DNA from: an uncultured Gammaproteobacteria bacterium
GTDB lineage: Bacteria > Pseudomonadota > Gammaproteobacteria > Arenicellales > JAANXG01
Reading direction: 5' to 3'
DNA: 43,210 bases
Assembly: GCA_947259175.1 (NCBI GenBank)
Contig: CAMYKW010000025.1
Coordinates: 1 to 43,210 of the forward strand
The number at the start of each line of letters is the position of its first letter. Position 1 is the first letter of the stretch. Under the pieces are notes generated by a model, which saw only the letters and a program-made list of their open reading frames with translations, was not told the DNA's origin and did no database searches. Below are positions 1 through 8,092 of this stretch, in pieces. The position numbers and the translations under genes were made by a program.

Positions 1-1
1 G

Positions 2-181
2 CCCACCGGGGTCGCCGCCGGCGCCGATATCTGCGACCAGAACCGTGATGCCGGGCTGGTCATCGATGCCACCACCGGCGAATCAAAGTGGCTGGGCGAA
101 ACCATGGATCTTGACCTCGCGGTGTTCGGGGCATGGCAGGCGGATCATGGGTGCACCGGCCACGCGGTCGAGACGCAATGA
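2..181 (+). CDS. C-terminal fragment, probable DUF222/13E12-type HNH endonuclease
   Basis: An open frame runs from the window edge to a TGA at 179-181, giving the last 59 residues of a protein. The segment reads GLVIDATTGESKWLGE followed by MDLDLAVFGAW. This resembles the stretch after the HNH motif in proteobacterial DUF222 (13E12 repeat) proteins, where a GIHID...TRWxGERMDY pattern is common. The HNH residues themselves would lie outside the window, so the family call is a pattern match only. These proteins are frequent passengers of genomic islands. No downstream gene is coupled to it. Confidence 0.45.
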   Translation, partial: PTGVAAGADICDQNRDAGLVIDATTGESKWLGETMDLDLAVFGAWQADHGCTGHAVETQ

Positions 182-452
182 TTGGCCTTGCTTGGATCAC
201 TAAAACGAAAAACTCAGCTCTGACCGCTGCACTGCGTCGTGCGGCAAACGACCAGTTCCTGTCGTTCGCTCGTTCCGCGCGTCAAGTCTTGGATTGAAGA
301 AGCAGACGTTAATTACTTGGCGCTTTATATATACGTAACAAACTAACTCACCGGAGGCCAAACGGTGATATACCGTCGCGTCTCGGCCTTGTAGTAGCGT
401 TCCCAGTTGCGATGTGGAAACTTAGAAACAAGTGTTCTCTGACACGTATTAT

Positions 453-977
453 CTAAATTCTTAGACCCTCGGTATCCGCTGACCACCTTGTCTGCCAAAA
501 TGATGGTGGCACTGGTTCAGGGTTTTCCGATTCTTTCGTACTCCGACATATCGCGCTCACCAAACGTCCCCTAGCCATAAATTCAAGTCTTGGCGACTCC
601 GTATCACAGACCAAATTCATGGTTTCGTCTCTCGATGAGTATCCGAAGCGGTGCTGCTCAAAACCAACGAACCTGTCATCGTGAATCTCCAGTTCCAATC
701 GCCAGTGCGTTGATGGGTCTCCGATGAAAGCCATTATCTTCTCAACATCACTAATCGGGCCGATTTTAAACTGACCATTCTGAGTAGATTCAGTACGCAC
801 CGACTTCGAGTACTTCGACGACGGATATGCCGTGAGTATCACAACAGCTCTTTCTACTGGCTTCCCCGAGCGCATTACGACTCCTGAGATTGACGGTGCC
901 TCTACACGAGTATGTGGAATCGGTAAGCATCCGCTTAGAAGCCCAAAAATTGCCATAAAAAGGGGGAACCTCAACAT
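453..977 (-). CDS. Small lipoprotein of unknown function
   Basis: The 174-residue product begins with a short hydrophobic stretch ending in LLSGC, a lipobox that puts the acylated cysteine at residue 17. The mature part opens with SGVVMRSGKPVERAVVIL, the start of a carboxypeptidase-regulatory-like or transthyretin-like beta-sandwich often found in DUF6795-type lipoproteins. After that there is no motif I recognise. The likely location is the inner leaflet of the outer membrane. An AGAGGAT-like ribosome site lies about 13 bases upstream, which is rather distant. The gene stands alone, and the surrounding non-coding sequence is less GC-rich than the rest of the window, which would fit acquisition by transfer. 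Confidence 0.65.
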   Translation of the reverse strand: MLRFPLFMAIFGLLSGCLPIPHTRVEAPSISGVVMRSGKPVERAVVILTAYPSSKYSKSVRTESTQNGQFKIGPISDVEKIMAFIGDPSTHWRLELEIHDDRFVGFEQHRFGYSSRDETMNLVCDTESPRLEFMARGRLVSAICRSTKESENPEPVPPSFWQTRWSADTEGLRI

Positions 978-1487
978 AGCTTGTGAAATATCCTCTGAAT
1001 CCTATGGAAATAAAACAACCGTCGACTTCAATAGTTTTTATCCTATCGCACAGTATTCGGATATTAGGTGCAAACGGGCGGCGCGTTGATCAATAAAGGT
1101 TCTACGCACTCTATCAGGTTTACCGCATGCGTGTTGCCTATTGACAGTGTGGAATAGACTTGCGAAAGATTATGCTCAGACGTTCGAGGCGTTAATGACC
1201 GCTTACGATCAAGTTACAGGTACGCGAATCAAATTGCCAGTGACGGCTTAGGGTCGTTTGGGAGCATTGGTGCTGCAACGCACCAAGTCGATTTGATCTT
1301 CCAGCCGAAGGCCCGCAACGGGCTGCGTCCCAGTCATTTAAACACACGTAGCTGTCTAAGCTAGTCGAATCTAATACTCAGGATTTTCCAAATCGGGTGC
1401 CGAGTATTGCGGTTTGCCTTGCTTGAGTAACTATTGCAGTCTTGGTTTCAATCTCCGGACAAACCGTGGGATTGTTCTAGTGAAACT
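978..1487. other. Non-coding stretch, no gene recognised
   Basis: Short open frames exist here on both strands, but none has a credible ribosome site, signal peptide or recognisable family. With the truncated DUF4331 gene on one side and the lone lipoprotein on the other, this looks like eroded DNA. I see no inverted repeats or transposase remnants that would explain the erosion. Confidence 0.5.
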
Positions 1488-1874
1488 CTATACCGTTGGA
1501 GACCACGAAAAACACGGATGGCTCGCCGCCGCGTGCGGCAAAAAGTGACTGCTGCCGGGTGGCTGGTGGACGATGTCGTTGGAGATACCGTCCTCGTTGG
1601 TATCCAGGTGAATCTGGTACAACACATCGTCGTCGATGCTGAAGTAGTTCGGTCCGGCGCTAGGATCCTGGGCCCGAATGACATTCATGATAAACCCCGC
1701 CATGGACGGATCATTCCAGCTGCGGAACGCGTAGGCGTCGGTGATGTCCGCAGCCGGATCCAACGCGATCAGCGGTGCTTCACGGTGGCTGGCGGCGTGT
1801 CCAAGGCCGGTGAATACCAGGGACAGGGAGATTCCCGCAGTGACAACAAATGGGCGTAAAACCGCATGTTTCAT
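1488..1874 (-). pseudogene. Truncated DUF4331 family protein (N-terminal part only)
   Basis: The frame starts at an ATG (1872-1874) with GGAGG seven bases upstream. It encodes a signal peptide (VTAGISLSLVFTGLGHA), then SHREAPLIALDPAADITDAY, the N-terminal hallmark of DUF4331 proteins, and the conserved GPNYFSIDDDVLYQIHLDTN segment. Family members are usually several hundred residues long. Here similarity stops after about residue 95 and the frame ends at 128 residues with an unrelated tail. DUF4331 proteins are exported proteins of unknown function. The good start site and broken 3' half indicate a deletion or recombination that removed the C-terminal three quarters. Confidence 0.7.
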
Positions 1875-2112
1875 TGCATCCTCCGTATTGAGTTGCTTGG
1901 CTTGCATCCTCTAATACGGAGGAGCGCGGAAAATGGATGATCAGACCTTGATTATTGATCGGAGTTGGTCAGTTGCCGGCGCTATCCTCAGCTCCGTTGA
2001 CATGGCCCACGTTTGATCTTTGTTACCCTCCGGATCCCAGGGGCGATACTCGTATCGCGATATTCACCAATCAACTACGGCACGAACGGGTTCCCGGGGG
2101 TTATGATTGCTG

Positions 2113-4689
2113 TCAACGGGATCCGCTCCGAATCCGGTGAATTGCCTGCGCTAAGGACTCGTGATACGCGGCGGGAAGATTGTTGTACAGTTTTATCTCG
2201 GAGCGACTGCCGACGTTATCCTCGATATTTTGAAGATATCGCCGCATTTTGGCCTCGATGCGAGTTACAACTTTAGGGTCATCCGATGCGGCCAGCGACC
2301 GGGCGGCCCGCTTTGCATTCCACTCGTTTTCGCACAGACACTTGATGCACATGCCCCGTAAGTGGTTGGATAAGGTGCGCGACTTTTGGCTGAGTCCCAG
2401 CTCTTGTTCGGCGGGTTTGATACGGAACTCGTGTTTCTTGAGTGTGGTCAATTCTTCGGGTTCTGCGGCCGGGCTGACTTCGTGCGGTACGATGTTCGGT
2501 CGGTGCGGCTGCAAGGAATTCGTTGCTGTTGGTCCCGGGCGCGACGTGGTTGCGGCGCGCAGCCTCTCCGACAAGTACCCGGCGCGCAGTACGTTATCAT
2601 CCTCCAGCATCGCCTTACCGATCGCATTGTGTATCTCGGACATGAGTTCACGTGCGTTCCCTTCCGCATAAGAATGCCGGCTCAATAAATTCATGGCTTT
2701 GGGAGAGACTACGGAAATGTTATGTTGCAGCTCCTGGCCGATGTTGTGAGTGAAACGTTCCACCAACGGCGGGATATCCTCCGGACGTTCGCGCAGCGGC
2801 GGTACGTACACACGTGCGCCGATACGTGCCAGCACATCGGCTTGAAATCGTCCCTCGGACGCCAACCGAGCGGGATCGCGGTTGGTGGCGAAAATAAACT
2901 TGATCGAGACGGCGCGCGGTTTCCCGCGTCCGATTCCCGGTTCAAACGGTTTCCCCTCAAGGGGATACAGCAGCAGGTCCTGAACGTTAAGTGGTAGACG
3001 GTCGAAGTCGTCGAGAAATAGCGTGCCGCCGTTGCTTTCCTCCAACAGACCGCTTTGTCCTTCCTTGGGCACGTTGGGCAGTCCGTGACCGCTACCTAAC
3101 CCGAACAGTTTGCCAAGCGCGAAGGCGGGATCGGCGTGCTCGAATTGGGCGCAGCTGATCTCCTTGCACACCTGCTCGCTGCGATCGCTCAACAGGTGGA
3201 CCGCCCGAGCGATATGTGTCTTTCCGGTTCCCGACTCGCCGACAATCATCGCCGGTGTGGTACCGCGCGCCGCTACTGCGACCTGTTCGAAGACGTGCTC
3301 CCAGAGTGGGCTCGCTCCGATCAAGGATTCCTTGCGAACCCGCTCGAGCTGCGGAAACCGCTTCTCCAACTTCTTTAATTTCGTCGAGGTACTGGTCGAT
3401 CCTTCTCCTGCCCGTTCCATCTGTGCGTATTCCTCGAGCTCCGCGTTTAACTGATCTAGTTCATGGGTCATCTCGCGCATCCGCTGGTCCCGCCGCATCA
3501 CCATGCTCTTCTCTTTTTGCAACCGTGCTTGCACCAACTTCATGCGGCCGCGGATGATGCCGATCACACCGAACAATTCGTGATTGGTGATGGCAACAGT
3601 CAAGGCGAGCGGGATCAAGGCCACCGGTACCAACATCCAGTTATAGTTGGGCACCAGCGCTTCGCCCAGAAATGCGGTTGGCAGATTCCAGAAAATGAGA
3701 TGTGTCGTTGCGACGATCGCCATCGCAACGATAATCCAACGCGTCCGTTCGCGTTGGGTGGGAGACGCGCATTGCCGGTAGCTCATCAGCATGATGATCG
3801 TGGCCAGGATCAGCAACGCGGTGTTGATCCAAAGGCGGGGCGGATAGACTGCGGCCATGCGATTGAGCAGGCTTCCAACTGAAAATAGCATCGCGATGAG
3901 CGGAAAGGCTATTGAGAAGACATAAACCGGAATCGGTAGCCACGGATGTCGTTTTAAAATCGGTCTGTGCTCGGGGAAGATCAGGCTGATGTGCACCAGC
4001 ATGCCCATCACCAGTTGTAGCCCAAGAATCTCGATCAGATCCGCCGAGTAAATGACGGCCAAACTGCCACCGCGAATTATCGGCGCGTTGAATGCCGGCC
4101 AATAAGGAGAGTCATTGGCAAGCCAAAGCACGGCAGCACAGAAGCAAAGATAAATCAGCGACGCGGACCGGTCGCGCACTTTCGAGATGACGATGTAAAT
4201 GCCCAGGCCAATTAGGAACGCGATCAAAGCGGTGCGCACACCAAAGTGTTCCCACATTTCGGCAGCGCTCAGGGGTCTCGGCGAGATCTCGAGGACGATG
4301 CGCTTGCCGTCACGCTCTACCTCGAAGGCGACTCGCGCATCACGCAACTGGGTGCGGGCGTTTAGATAAGAGGATAAATCGTTCCGGTACCAACGATACC
4401 ACTGGGATACGGAGACATTTCCTTGCTTCAAAACGACATCGCCATCCTGGAGTCCGCCAAGTTGTGCCGGGCTTTTTTCCCAGACCTCCGACACGAACAG
4501 CGTTTCATCCTGCCACTTGGTCTTGAACCCGATGATCTCGGCGTCATGGGCCAACGGCACGAACACAAGCAGTACATAGCCGAGGGTGAGCCATCCCACC
4601 GCCATCAAGCCCCGCCTGCCAAGCCCTGTCCCGTGTAGTCGCATCAGAGATTCACACCCTTTCCCCACACGTTTCGTCTCCGCCTGCAT
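2113..4689 (-). CDS. Membrane-bound PDZ-7TM-AAA+ regulator lacking the GAFTGA loop
   Basis: Order of parts: a membrane segment (about 30-48), a PDZ-like periplasmic domain (about 50-135; SPAQLGGLQDGDVVL), then seven or so membrane segments (about 152-370), a charged coiled coil (385-450) and an AAA+ domain of the sigma-54 activator type. Walker A is GESGTGKT (484-491), Walker B is GGTLFLDD (D in place of the usual DE), and the sensor/arginine-finger region ends in VYVPPLRERPEDIP. The GAFTGA loop that normally follows ELFG is replaced by a glycine-rich sequence (LFGLGSGHGLPN, 528-539). A diverged Fis-like helix-turn-helix (NEWNAKRAARSLA) sits near the C-terminus. It is divergent from a sigma-54 promoter at 4777. 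It probably senses an envelope signal; whether it can still open sigma-54 complexes is doubtful. The start could also be the ATG at 4644. Confidence 0.85.
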   Translation of the reverse strand: MQAETKRVGKGCESLMRLHGTGLGRRGLMAVGWLTLGYVLLVFVPLAHDAEIIGFKTKWQDETLFVSEVWEKSPAQLGGLQDGDVVLKQGNVSVSQWYRWYRNDLSSYLNARTQLRDARVAFEVERDGKRIVLEISPRPLSAAEMWEHFGVRTALIAFLIGLGIYIVISKVRDRSASLIYLCFCAAVLWLANDSPYWPAFNAPIIRGGSLAVIYSADLIEILGLQLVMGMLVHISLIFPEHRPILKRHPWLPIPVYVFSIAFPLIAMLFSVGSLLNRMAAVYPPRLWINTALLILATIIMLMSYRQCASPTQRERTRWIIVAMAIVATTHLIFWNLPTAFLGEALVPNYNWMLVPVALIPLALTVAITNHELFGVIGIIRGRMKLVQARLQKEKSMVMRRDQRMREMTHELDQLNAELEEYAQMERAGEGSTSTSTKLKKLEKRFPQLERVRKESLIGASPLWEHVFEQVAVAARGTTPAMIVGESGTGKTHIARAVHLLSDRSEQVCKEISCAQFEHADPAFALGKLFGLGSGHGLPNVPKEGQSGLLEESNGGTLFLDDFDRLPLNVQDLLLYPLEGKPFEPGIGRGKPRAVSIKFIFATNRDPARLASEGRFQADVLARIGARVYVPPLRERPEDIPPLVERFTHNIGQELQHNISVVSPKAMNLLSRHSYAEGNARELMSEIHNAIGKAMLEDDNVLRAGYLSERLRAATTSRPGPTATNSLQPHRPNIVPHEVSPAAEPEELTTLKKHEFRIKPAEQELGLSQKSRTLSNHLRGMCIKCLCENEWNAKRAARSLAASDDPKVVTRIEAKMRRYLQNIEDNVGSRSEIKLYNNLPAAYHESLAQAIHRIRSGSR

Positions 4690-4714
4690 AACACAGTTTC
4701 ACACCTTTGACCAA

Positions 4715-4731
4715 CGCGACGCGCTGTCGCG
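4715..4731. promoter_or_regulatory. Inverted repeat, candidate enhancer site
   Basis: CGCGAC-N5-GTCGCG, a perfect 6-base inverted repeat, is centred about 80 bases upstream of the start expected from the sigma-54 promoter at 4777. That is within the usual range for an activator-binding site. The DNA-binding partner would most simply be the divergent AAA+ regulator. Confidence 0.4.
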
Positions 4732-4776
4732 CTGAAAAAGAGGCGATGTTTGCTCGTTGTTGCCGTTTAACTGCGG

Positions 4777-4793
4777 TTGGCACGCATCTTGAT
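4777..4793 (+). promoter_or_regulatory. Sigma-54 (-24/-12) promoter
   Basis: TTGGCACG-CATC-TTGAT matches the RpoN consensus TGGCACG-N4-TTGC with a single change in the -12 element (GA for GC). The predicted start is near 4804, leaving a leader of about 60 bases before the gene at 4865. The site lies in the intergenic space shared with the AAA+ regulator. Confidence 0.75.
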
Positions 4794-4864
4794 AAGAACT
4801 GGATGAGCGGCGTTAAAAAACTCACTGCCGCGGTAAGTAATTATCTCGAAGGAGGGAACAAGCA

Positions 4865-5386
4865 ATGACCAGTTCACGATGCCAACGAATCGCCGCCCGG
4901 GCCGCCATCACTACTCTACTCACGTTCCCCGGATTCAACGCACACGCGGAAGACGGCACGACCCTGTTTCAGTACGAGATGGGTTTCGGCGGAAATCGTC
5001 CCACAAGCACCTTCTACTACGCGTCGCAGCTTCAGCTAGTGACGAACGCCCTGGAATCCGGCGATGAGGGCTGGATCAGAATCCCGCTGTATTCGACAAA
5101 AAGGCGCGCATGGACCTTGTATCGCGCACTGCGGCCGATGCGGACAGCCCTCGCCCTGGAAGGTTCGGACGATCTACCCGCCGGTGATGCACCCGCCAGC
5201 GAAGATGAAGCTGCGCAGGATTCGTCCTTGGGTACATTCGGACGCGTCTTGTTGGCCGGCGGTGCGTTGGGCGTGTTGGTGTACATGTCGAGCAAAGAGG
5301 AAAAGCGCGAATGCACGTCCGGCGAAAGGTCGGCATGCATAGTCGGCGGCTTTCTTGGAGGCGGCGGCTGCGACTGTAAATTGTAG
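4865..5386 (+). CDS. Small exported protein with Gly/Cys-rich C-terminus, unknown
   Basis: The 173-residue product has a signal peptide (ITTLLTFPGFNAHA, cleavage near residue 28), a beta-rich middle, an acidic linker around 115-130, one hydrophobic segment (VLLAGGALGVLVYM) and a C-terminal tail with four cysteines that ends GGFLGGGGCDCKL. I do not recognise the family. GAAGGAGG lies seven bases before the ATG, so the start is secure. It is the first gene behind the sigma-54 promoter at 4777, and the GDSL esterase gene follows 53 bases later, so the two are probably co-transcribed. The tail could form disulfides in the periplasm. A membrane-associated envelope protein is the most that can be said. 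Confidence 0.8.
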   Translation: MTSSRCQRIAARAAITTLLTFPGFNAHAEDGTTLFQYEMGFGGNRPTSTFYYASQLQLVTNALESGDEGWIRIPLYSTKRRAWTLYRALRPMRTALALEGSDDLPAGDAPASEDEAAQDSSLGTFGRVLLAGGALGVLVYMSSKEEKRECTSGERSACIVGGFLGGGGCDCKL

Positions 5387-5439
5387 CCATTGCCGTCAGC
5401 GTTAAAACAATTTCATTCACTAAGACGGAGGATTTGATC

Positions 5440-6426
5440 ATGAAAAGAGTTTTACGAAACCCGTATACGTTAGCTACATTGATGCTTGTCGGAATTCTGT
5501 TGCCGGGATTGGTTTTTGCCGACACGACGTTTTCGAAATTGTGTGTCTTTGGCGACAGCTTGTCCGATACCGGTAACGTATTCGAAGATACCGGTGAAGT
5601 GACCACGCGACCGTACGATTTGATCCCGTCGTATCCGTATCCCAGGGGTGGGCCGACATTCAGCAATGGTCGCACGTGGATTCAGCACTTCGCGAAATCC
5701 CTGAAACGCAAAAACGACGCCAAACCGGCATTTCGAGAACCCGGCCGTTTTTGTAACTACGCGTACGGCAGCGCCCGGGCCAGACAGAGGGCGGATCAGC
5801 CCTTTGACCTCCCGGGATTGGTCAACCGTTACTTTGAGAGCGTGGAGAATGCGGATGCGGACACGCTTTATATCGTGCTGGTGGGGGGCAACGATATTCG
5901 TGACGCCATCGAGGCATACTCGATTGACCCGAATGTCAGTTTGAATATGCTCAACGACGCGATAACGGCGATTGTGCAAAGCGTCTCGGATTTGGCCGCA
6001 GCCGGTGCCACCAAGTTTCTGATCATGAATGCGCCCAACCTTGGGTTGGTTCCTGCGGTCAATACACTAGGAGAACCGGTCAAGACGCTGGCGCAGTTCC
6101 TGTCATCTCAGTTCAATGATGCCTTAGCATCCGCTCTGGAAGTGCTGCCACCGGGCATCGAGGTCATGCACTTTGATCTATTTTCTTTTTCCAACAGCAT
6201 CGCCGCCGCACCGCCCGAGGGCGTGGTCGACACCACGAATTCTTGTATCACTCCGGGAGTTCGCAAGGGCGCAATCTGTGCGGATCCGGATGAATACGTG
6301 TTTTGGGACGGCATCCACCCCACGAGGATGATCCACGCAGCTTTAGCGGACGCCGTTGCGCAGGCATTACCAGCCGCCGGCTTCCGGCACGTCAAGCCAG
6401 ACCGTCGTCGCTCACGTCAAAGATAG
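5440..6426 (+). CDS. Secreted SGNH/GDSL-family esterase or lipase
   Basis: A signal peptide (TLATLMLVGILLPGLVFA) is followed by the four SGNH blocks: FGDSLSDTGN carries the nucleophile serine, a conserved glycine lies in the next block, GGNDIRDA carries the block III asparagine, and WDGIHPT carries the catalytic Asp-His pair. The mature enzyme is about 300 residues, close to the length of GDSL lipases and acyltransferases such as thermolabile-hemolysin-like proteins. The substrate is probably an ester-linked lipid or polysaccharide substituent outside the cell. The start is the ATG at 5440, with GGAGG upstream; an in-frame TTG two codons earlier has no better site. It follows the small exported protein and probably shares its sigma-54 promoter. 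Confidence 0.9.
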   Translation: MKRVLRNPYTLATLMLVGILLPGLVFADTTFSKLCVFGDSLSDTGNVFEDTGEVTTRPYDLIPSYPYPRGGPTFSNGRTWIQHFAKSLKRKNDAKPAFREPGRFCNYAYGSARARQRADQPFDLPGLVNRYFESVENADADTLYIVLVGGNDIRDAIEAYSIDPNVSLNMLNDAITAIVQSVSDLAAAGATKFLIMNAPNLGLVPAVNTLGEPVKTLAQFLSSQFNDALASALEVLPPGIEVMHFDLFSFSNSIAAAPPEGVVDTTNSCITPGVRKGAICADPDEYVFWDGIHPTRMIHAALADAVAQALPAAGFRHVKPDRRRSRQR

Positions 6427-6457
6427 CAACGGCTCAGCTGGGCTTTGCGCAGAGGAT

Positions 6458-6484
6458 CCACGGGCAGCTTTCGGCTGCCCGTGG
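6458..6484 (+). terminator. Strong hairpin after the esterase gene
   Basis: An 11-base perfect stem (CCACGGGCAGC with GCTGCCCGTGG) encloses a 5-base loop 31 bases after the stop codon. The T-rich run (TTCTTTTT) begins only about 16 bases after the stem, so this may be a weak intrinsic terminator or a 3'-end-protecting hairpin. Confidence 0.6.
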
Positions 6485-6562
6485 TCCATTGAGCGAGCGG
6501 TTCTTTTTGGCGAACCTCTCGCTTGGGTCCACGGAGTGTGCGTTGACGAGAGCGTGACGTGG

Positions 6563-6750
6563 TTAGCGCTGCAAGAGCGAACGCAGTTCGTTTATGACTA
6601 GAGTGGTGGCGAAGTTGAGCCCGCCACGCACTTTGAACGCGCCGACCGGCTGATGGTTTTCATGTTTGACATAGAGGTCCAGACCGGTCTCTTCATTCAA
6701 TCCGGTATAGGAATAAAGAGGGGTCGGCCTGATGTCGTATTGCGAATGTC
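6563..6750 (-). pseudogene. Remnant of a threonine dehydratase (PLP-dependent lyase)
   Basis: Reading leftward from about 6750, the frame gives YDIRPTPLYSYTGLNEETG, then LDLYVKHENHQPVGAFKVRGG, before ending at a TAA at 6563-6565. This is the conserved N-terminal region of threonine ammonia-lyase/serine dehydratase proteins and includes the lysine (AFK) that forms the PLP Schiff base. No ATG with a ribosome site precedes it, and the catalytic and glycine-loop regions that should follow are absent. It is therefore a fragment of about 60 residues from a gene normally over 300 residues long. The rest of the 6427-6863 gap shows no other gene. Confidence 0.75.
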
Positions 6751-6863
6751 TAGTTGGCTTATATTGTAAGAATCGGATTGGCGTCTTGGCGCAAGTTTCG
6801 CGCTAGCGTACACCAAAGCCGGGCGGTGTTAGGGGCGCGCGGCGGTCTCGGCTTCGGCGACGG

Positions 6864-7673
6864 TTAGTTTATCTCGCGCATCGCCGCCAGTTGATGGCTC
6901 GCTTGCAGATAGCGGCGTATCGAGCGCACGCTGACCACCGGGAACCGGCCGTCGCGCCGTGACTCTTCGCTGTGGTCATCGAAGCGGACATTGGCGCGAA
7001 ATAGATTCGCCGCGAGCTGTTTTGCGCCGGAGATGGGTATCATATCGGGCGTGAACTTCGACCAGCGCAACAGTCGTTGTGCGTCCCCGCGGTTGTCAGC
7101 GGCCAGGAACATGGATTCAGCGGAGACGATGATCTCCAGCAACCATTGATTCGAGTTCTGGTAGCGCGTTGAGTAGGGGTTGGCGATCATGTTGTAACGC
7201 GGCTCGTGCAGCCGCCGGCCGAGACCTTGTAGCAACTCCCGTTCAATGGGACGTTGCAAGGCAAGTTTGGGGACCAGAATCAGGGCGCGCAACTCGAACG
7301 GATCGTCGGTAAAAAAATTAATCAACCCCTCGACGAACAATTCCGATCGTTCGGTGCCGCAATGATTCAATTCGTGGACCACGCGCCAGCGGCCGAGCGG
7401 ATGGTTGCGCAATACGAATCCCGCGTGACTGTAGACGAGGCCGTGTTTTGACAAGTCGGCGCCGGCGCGGGCGACGATCGCCACCCGCGGCTGCAAGCGT
7501 TCCAGCTCGTCGCGAAGCTTGATCGCCAGCCGCGCCGCGGCCGAAACCGCCTGTGGCGAGACCGGTTCGGGTGCGCACACGGTTCCGGCGCCGGCGGGCA
7601 GCGCCACCAGCGCGAACACCGCGCCGAGGCGTAGTGTTCGGGTTAGCGCCGCAATCACGACGACGACACGCAT
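6864..7673 (-). CDS. DUF2145 family exported protein
   Basis: A signal peptide (LRLGAVFALVALPAGAG) leads a mature protein containing VAIVARAGADLSKHGL, YSHAGFVLR, VVHELNHCG and FVEGLINFF, the segments typical of DUF2145. Conserved His and Cys residues (HAGF, LNHCG) suggest a papain/NlpC-like fold, but no activity is established. I use the ATG at 7673, which shares its A with the stop codon of the preceding gene (TGATG); a GTG one codon earlier is the alternative. It is the last gene of a four-gene operon headed by the VIT/vWA protein, so it may process or support that surface protein. Confidence 0.8.
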   Translation of the reverse strand: MRVVVVIAALTRTLRLGAVFALVALPAGAGTVCAPEPVSPQAVSAAARLAIKLRDELERLQPRVAIVARAGADLSKHGLVYSHAGFVLRNHPLGRWRVVHELNHCGTERSELFVEGLINFFTDDPFELRALILVPKLALQRPIERELLQGLGRRLHEPRYNMIANPYSTRYQNSNQWLLEIIVSAESMFLAADNRGDAQRLLRWSKFTPDMIPISGAKQLAANLFRANVRFDDHSEESRRDGRFPVVSVRSIRRYLQASHQLAAMREIN

Positions 7674-8092
7674 CACGGGTGCGTGGATTGATGCAGCAGG
7701 GAGCGGCCCAGTTCATTGGGGATGAACGCCACCGCCTGGCCGGCGTGGGTCAACACCCACCCCGCGGTTTCGGCGACCACGGTAACGGTCTTGCCCGCCG
7801 CCAGCGACACCGCACCGACCGCCTGGGCCGACAATTCAACGCTGACCCGGCCGGCCTCGGACAGGGGTTTTAGAACCACCACCACGCTGTCGCCGACAGT
7901 GGCGACGGATTCGATCACGACCTGGCTGGCGCCGATGAAAACCTGCCCGCTGCCTTCCACGATCTTCGCCGACCCCTGCACCGATAACCGAGAGGCCTCG
8001 GACAGCGCCGAACTCTGGGCGAATGCCGTGGGAGTCAGCATCATCGGAACGGCGAATAAAGCGAACTTGAGTTTTTGCATGCATCGATTCAT
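7673..8092 (-). CDS. Small exported protein, unknown family
   Basis: The 139-residue product has a signal peptide (KFALFAVPMMLTPTAFA). The mature region is an alternation of Ser/Ala- and Val-rich stretches (SRLSVQGSAKIVEGSG, VVIESVATVGDSVVVVL, VSLAAGKTVTVVAETAG) and resembles imperfect repeats of about 35 residues. GGAGG lies seven bases before the ATG at 8092. The start overlaps the stop of the rhombosortase gene by four bases (ATGA) and its own stop overlaps the DUF2145 start, so translation of the operon is coupled. I do not recognise a named family. A small periplasmic or outer-membrane partner of the rhombosortase system is a reasonable guess only. Confidence 0.75.
   Translation of the reverse strand: MNRCMQKLKFALFAVPMMLTPTAFAQSSALSEASRLSVQGSAKIVEGSGQVFIGASQVVIESVATVGDSVVVVLKPLSEAGRVSVELSAQAVGAVSLAAGKTVTVVAETAGWVLTHAGQAVAFIPNELGRSLLHQSTHP

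Noticed and set aside
300-420. Integron-type attachment site near GTTAATT and GTAACAAACTAAC
   Set aside because: The core-site pattern GTTRRRY is not met, and there is no palindromic partner or integrase gene.
1434-1859. Plus-strand frame of 141 codons
   Set aside because: It runs antisense to the recognisable DUF4331 N-terminus, which has a signal peptide and a good ribosome site.
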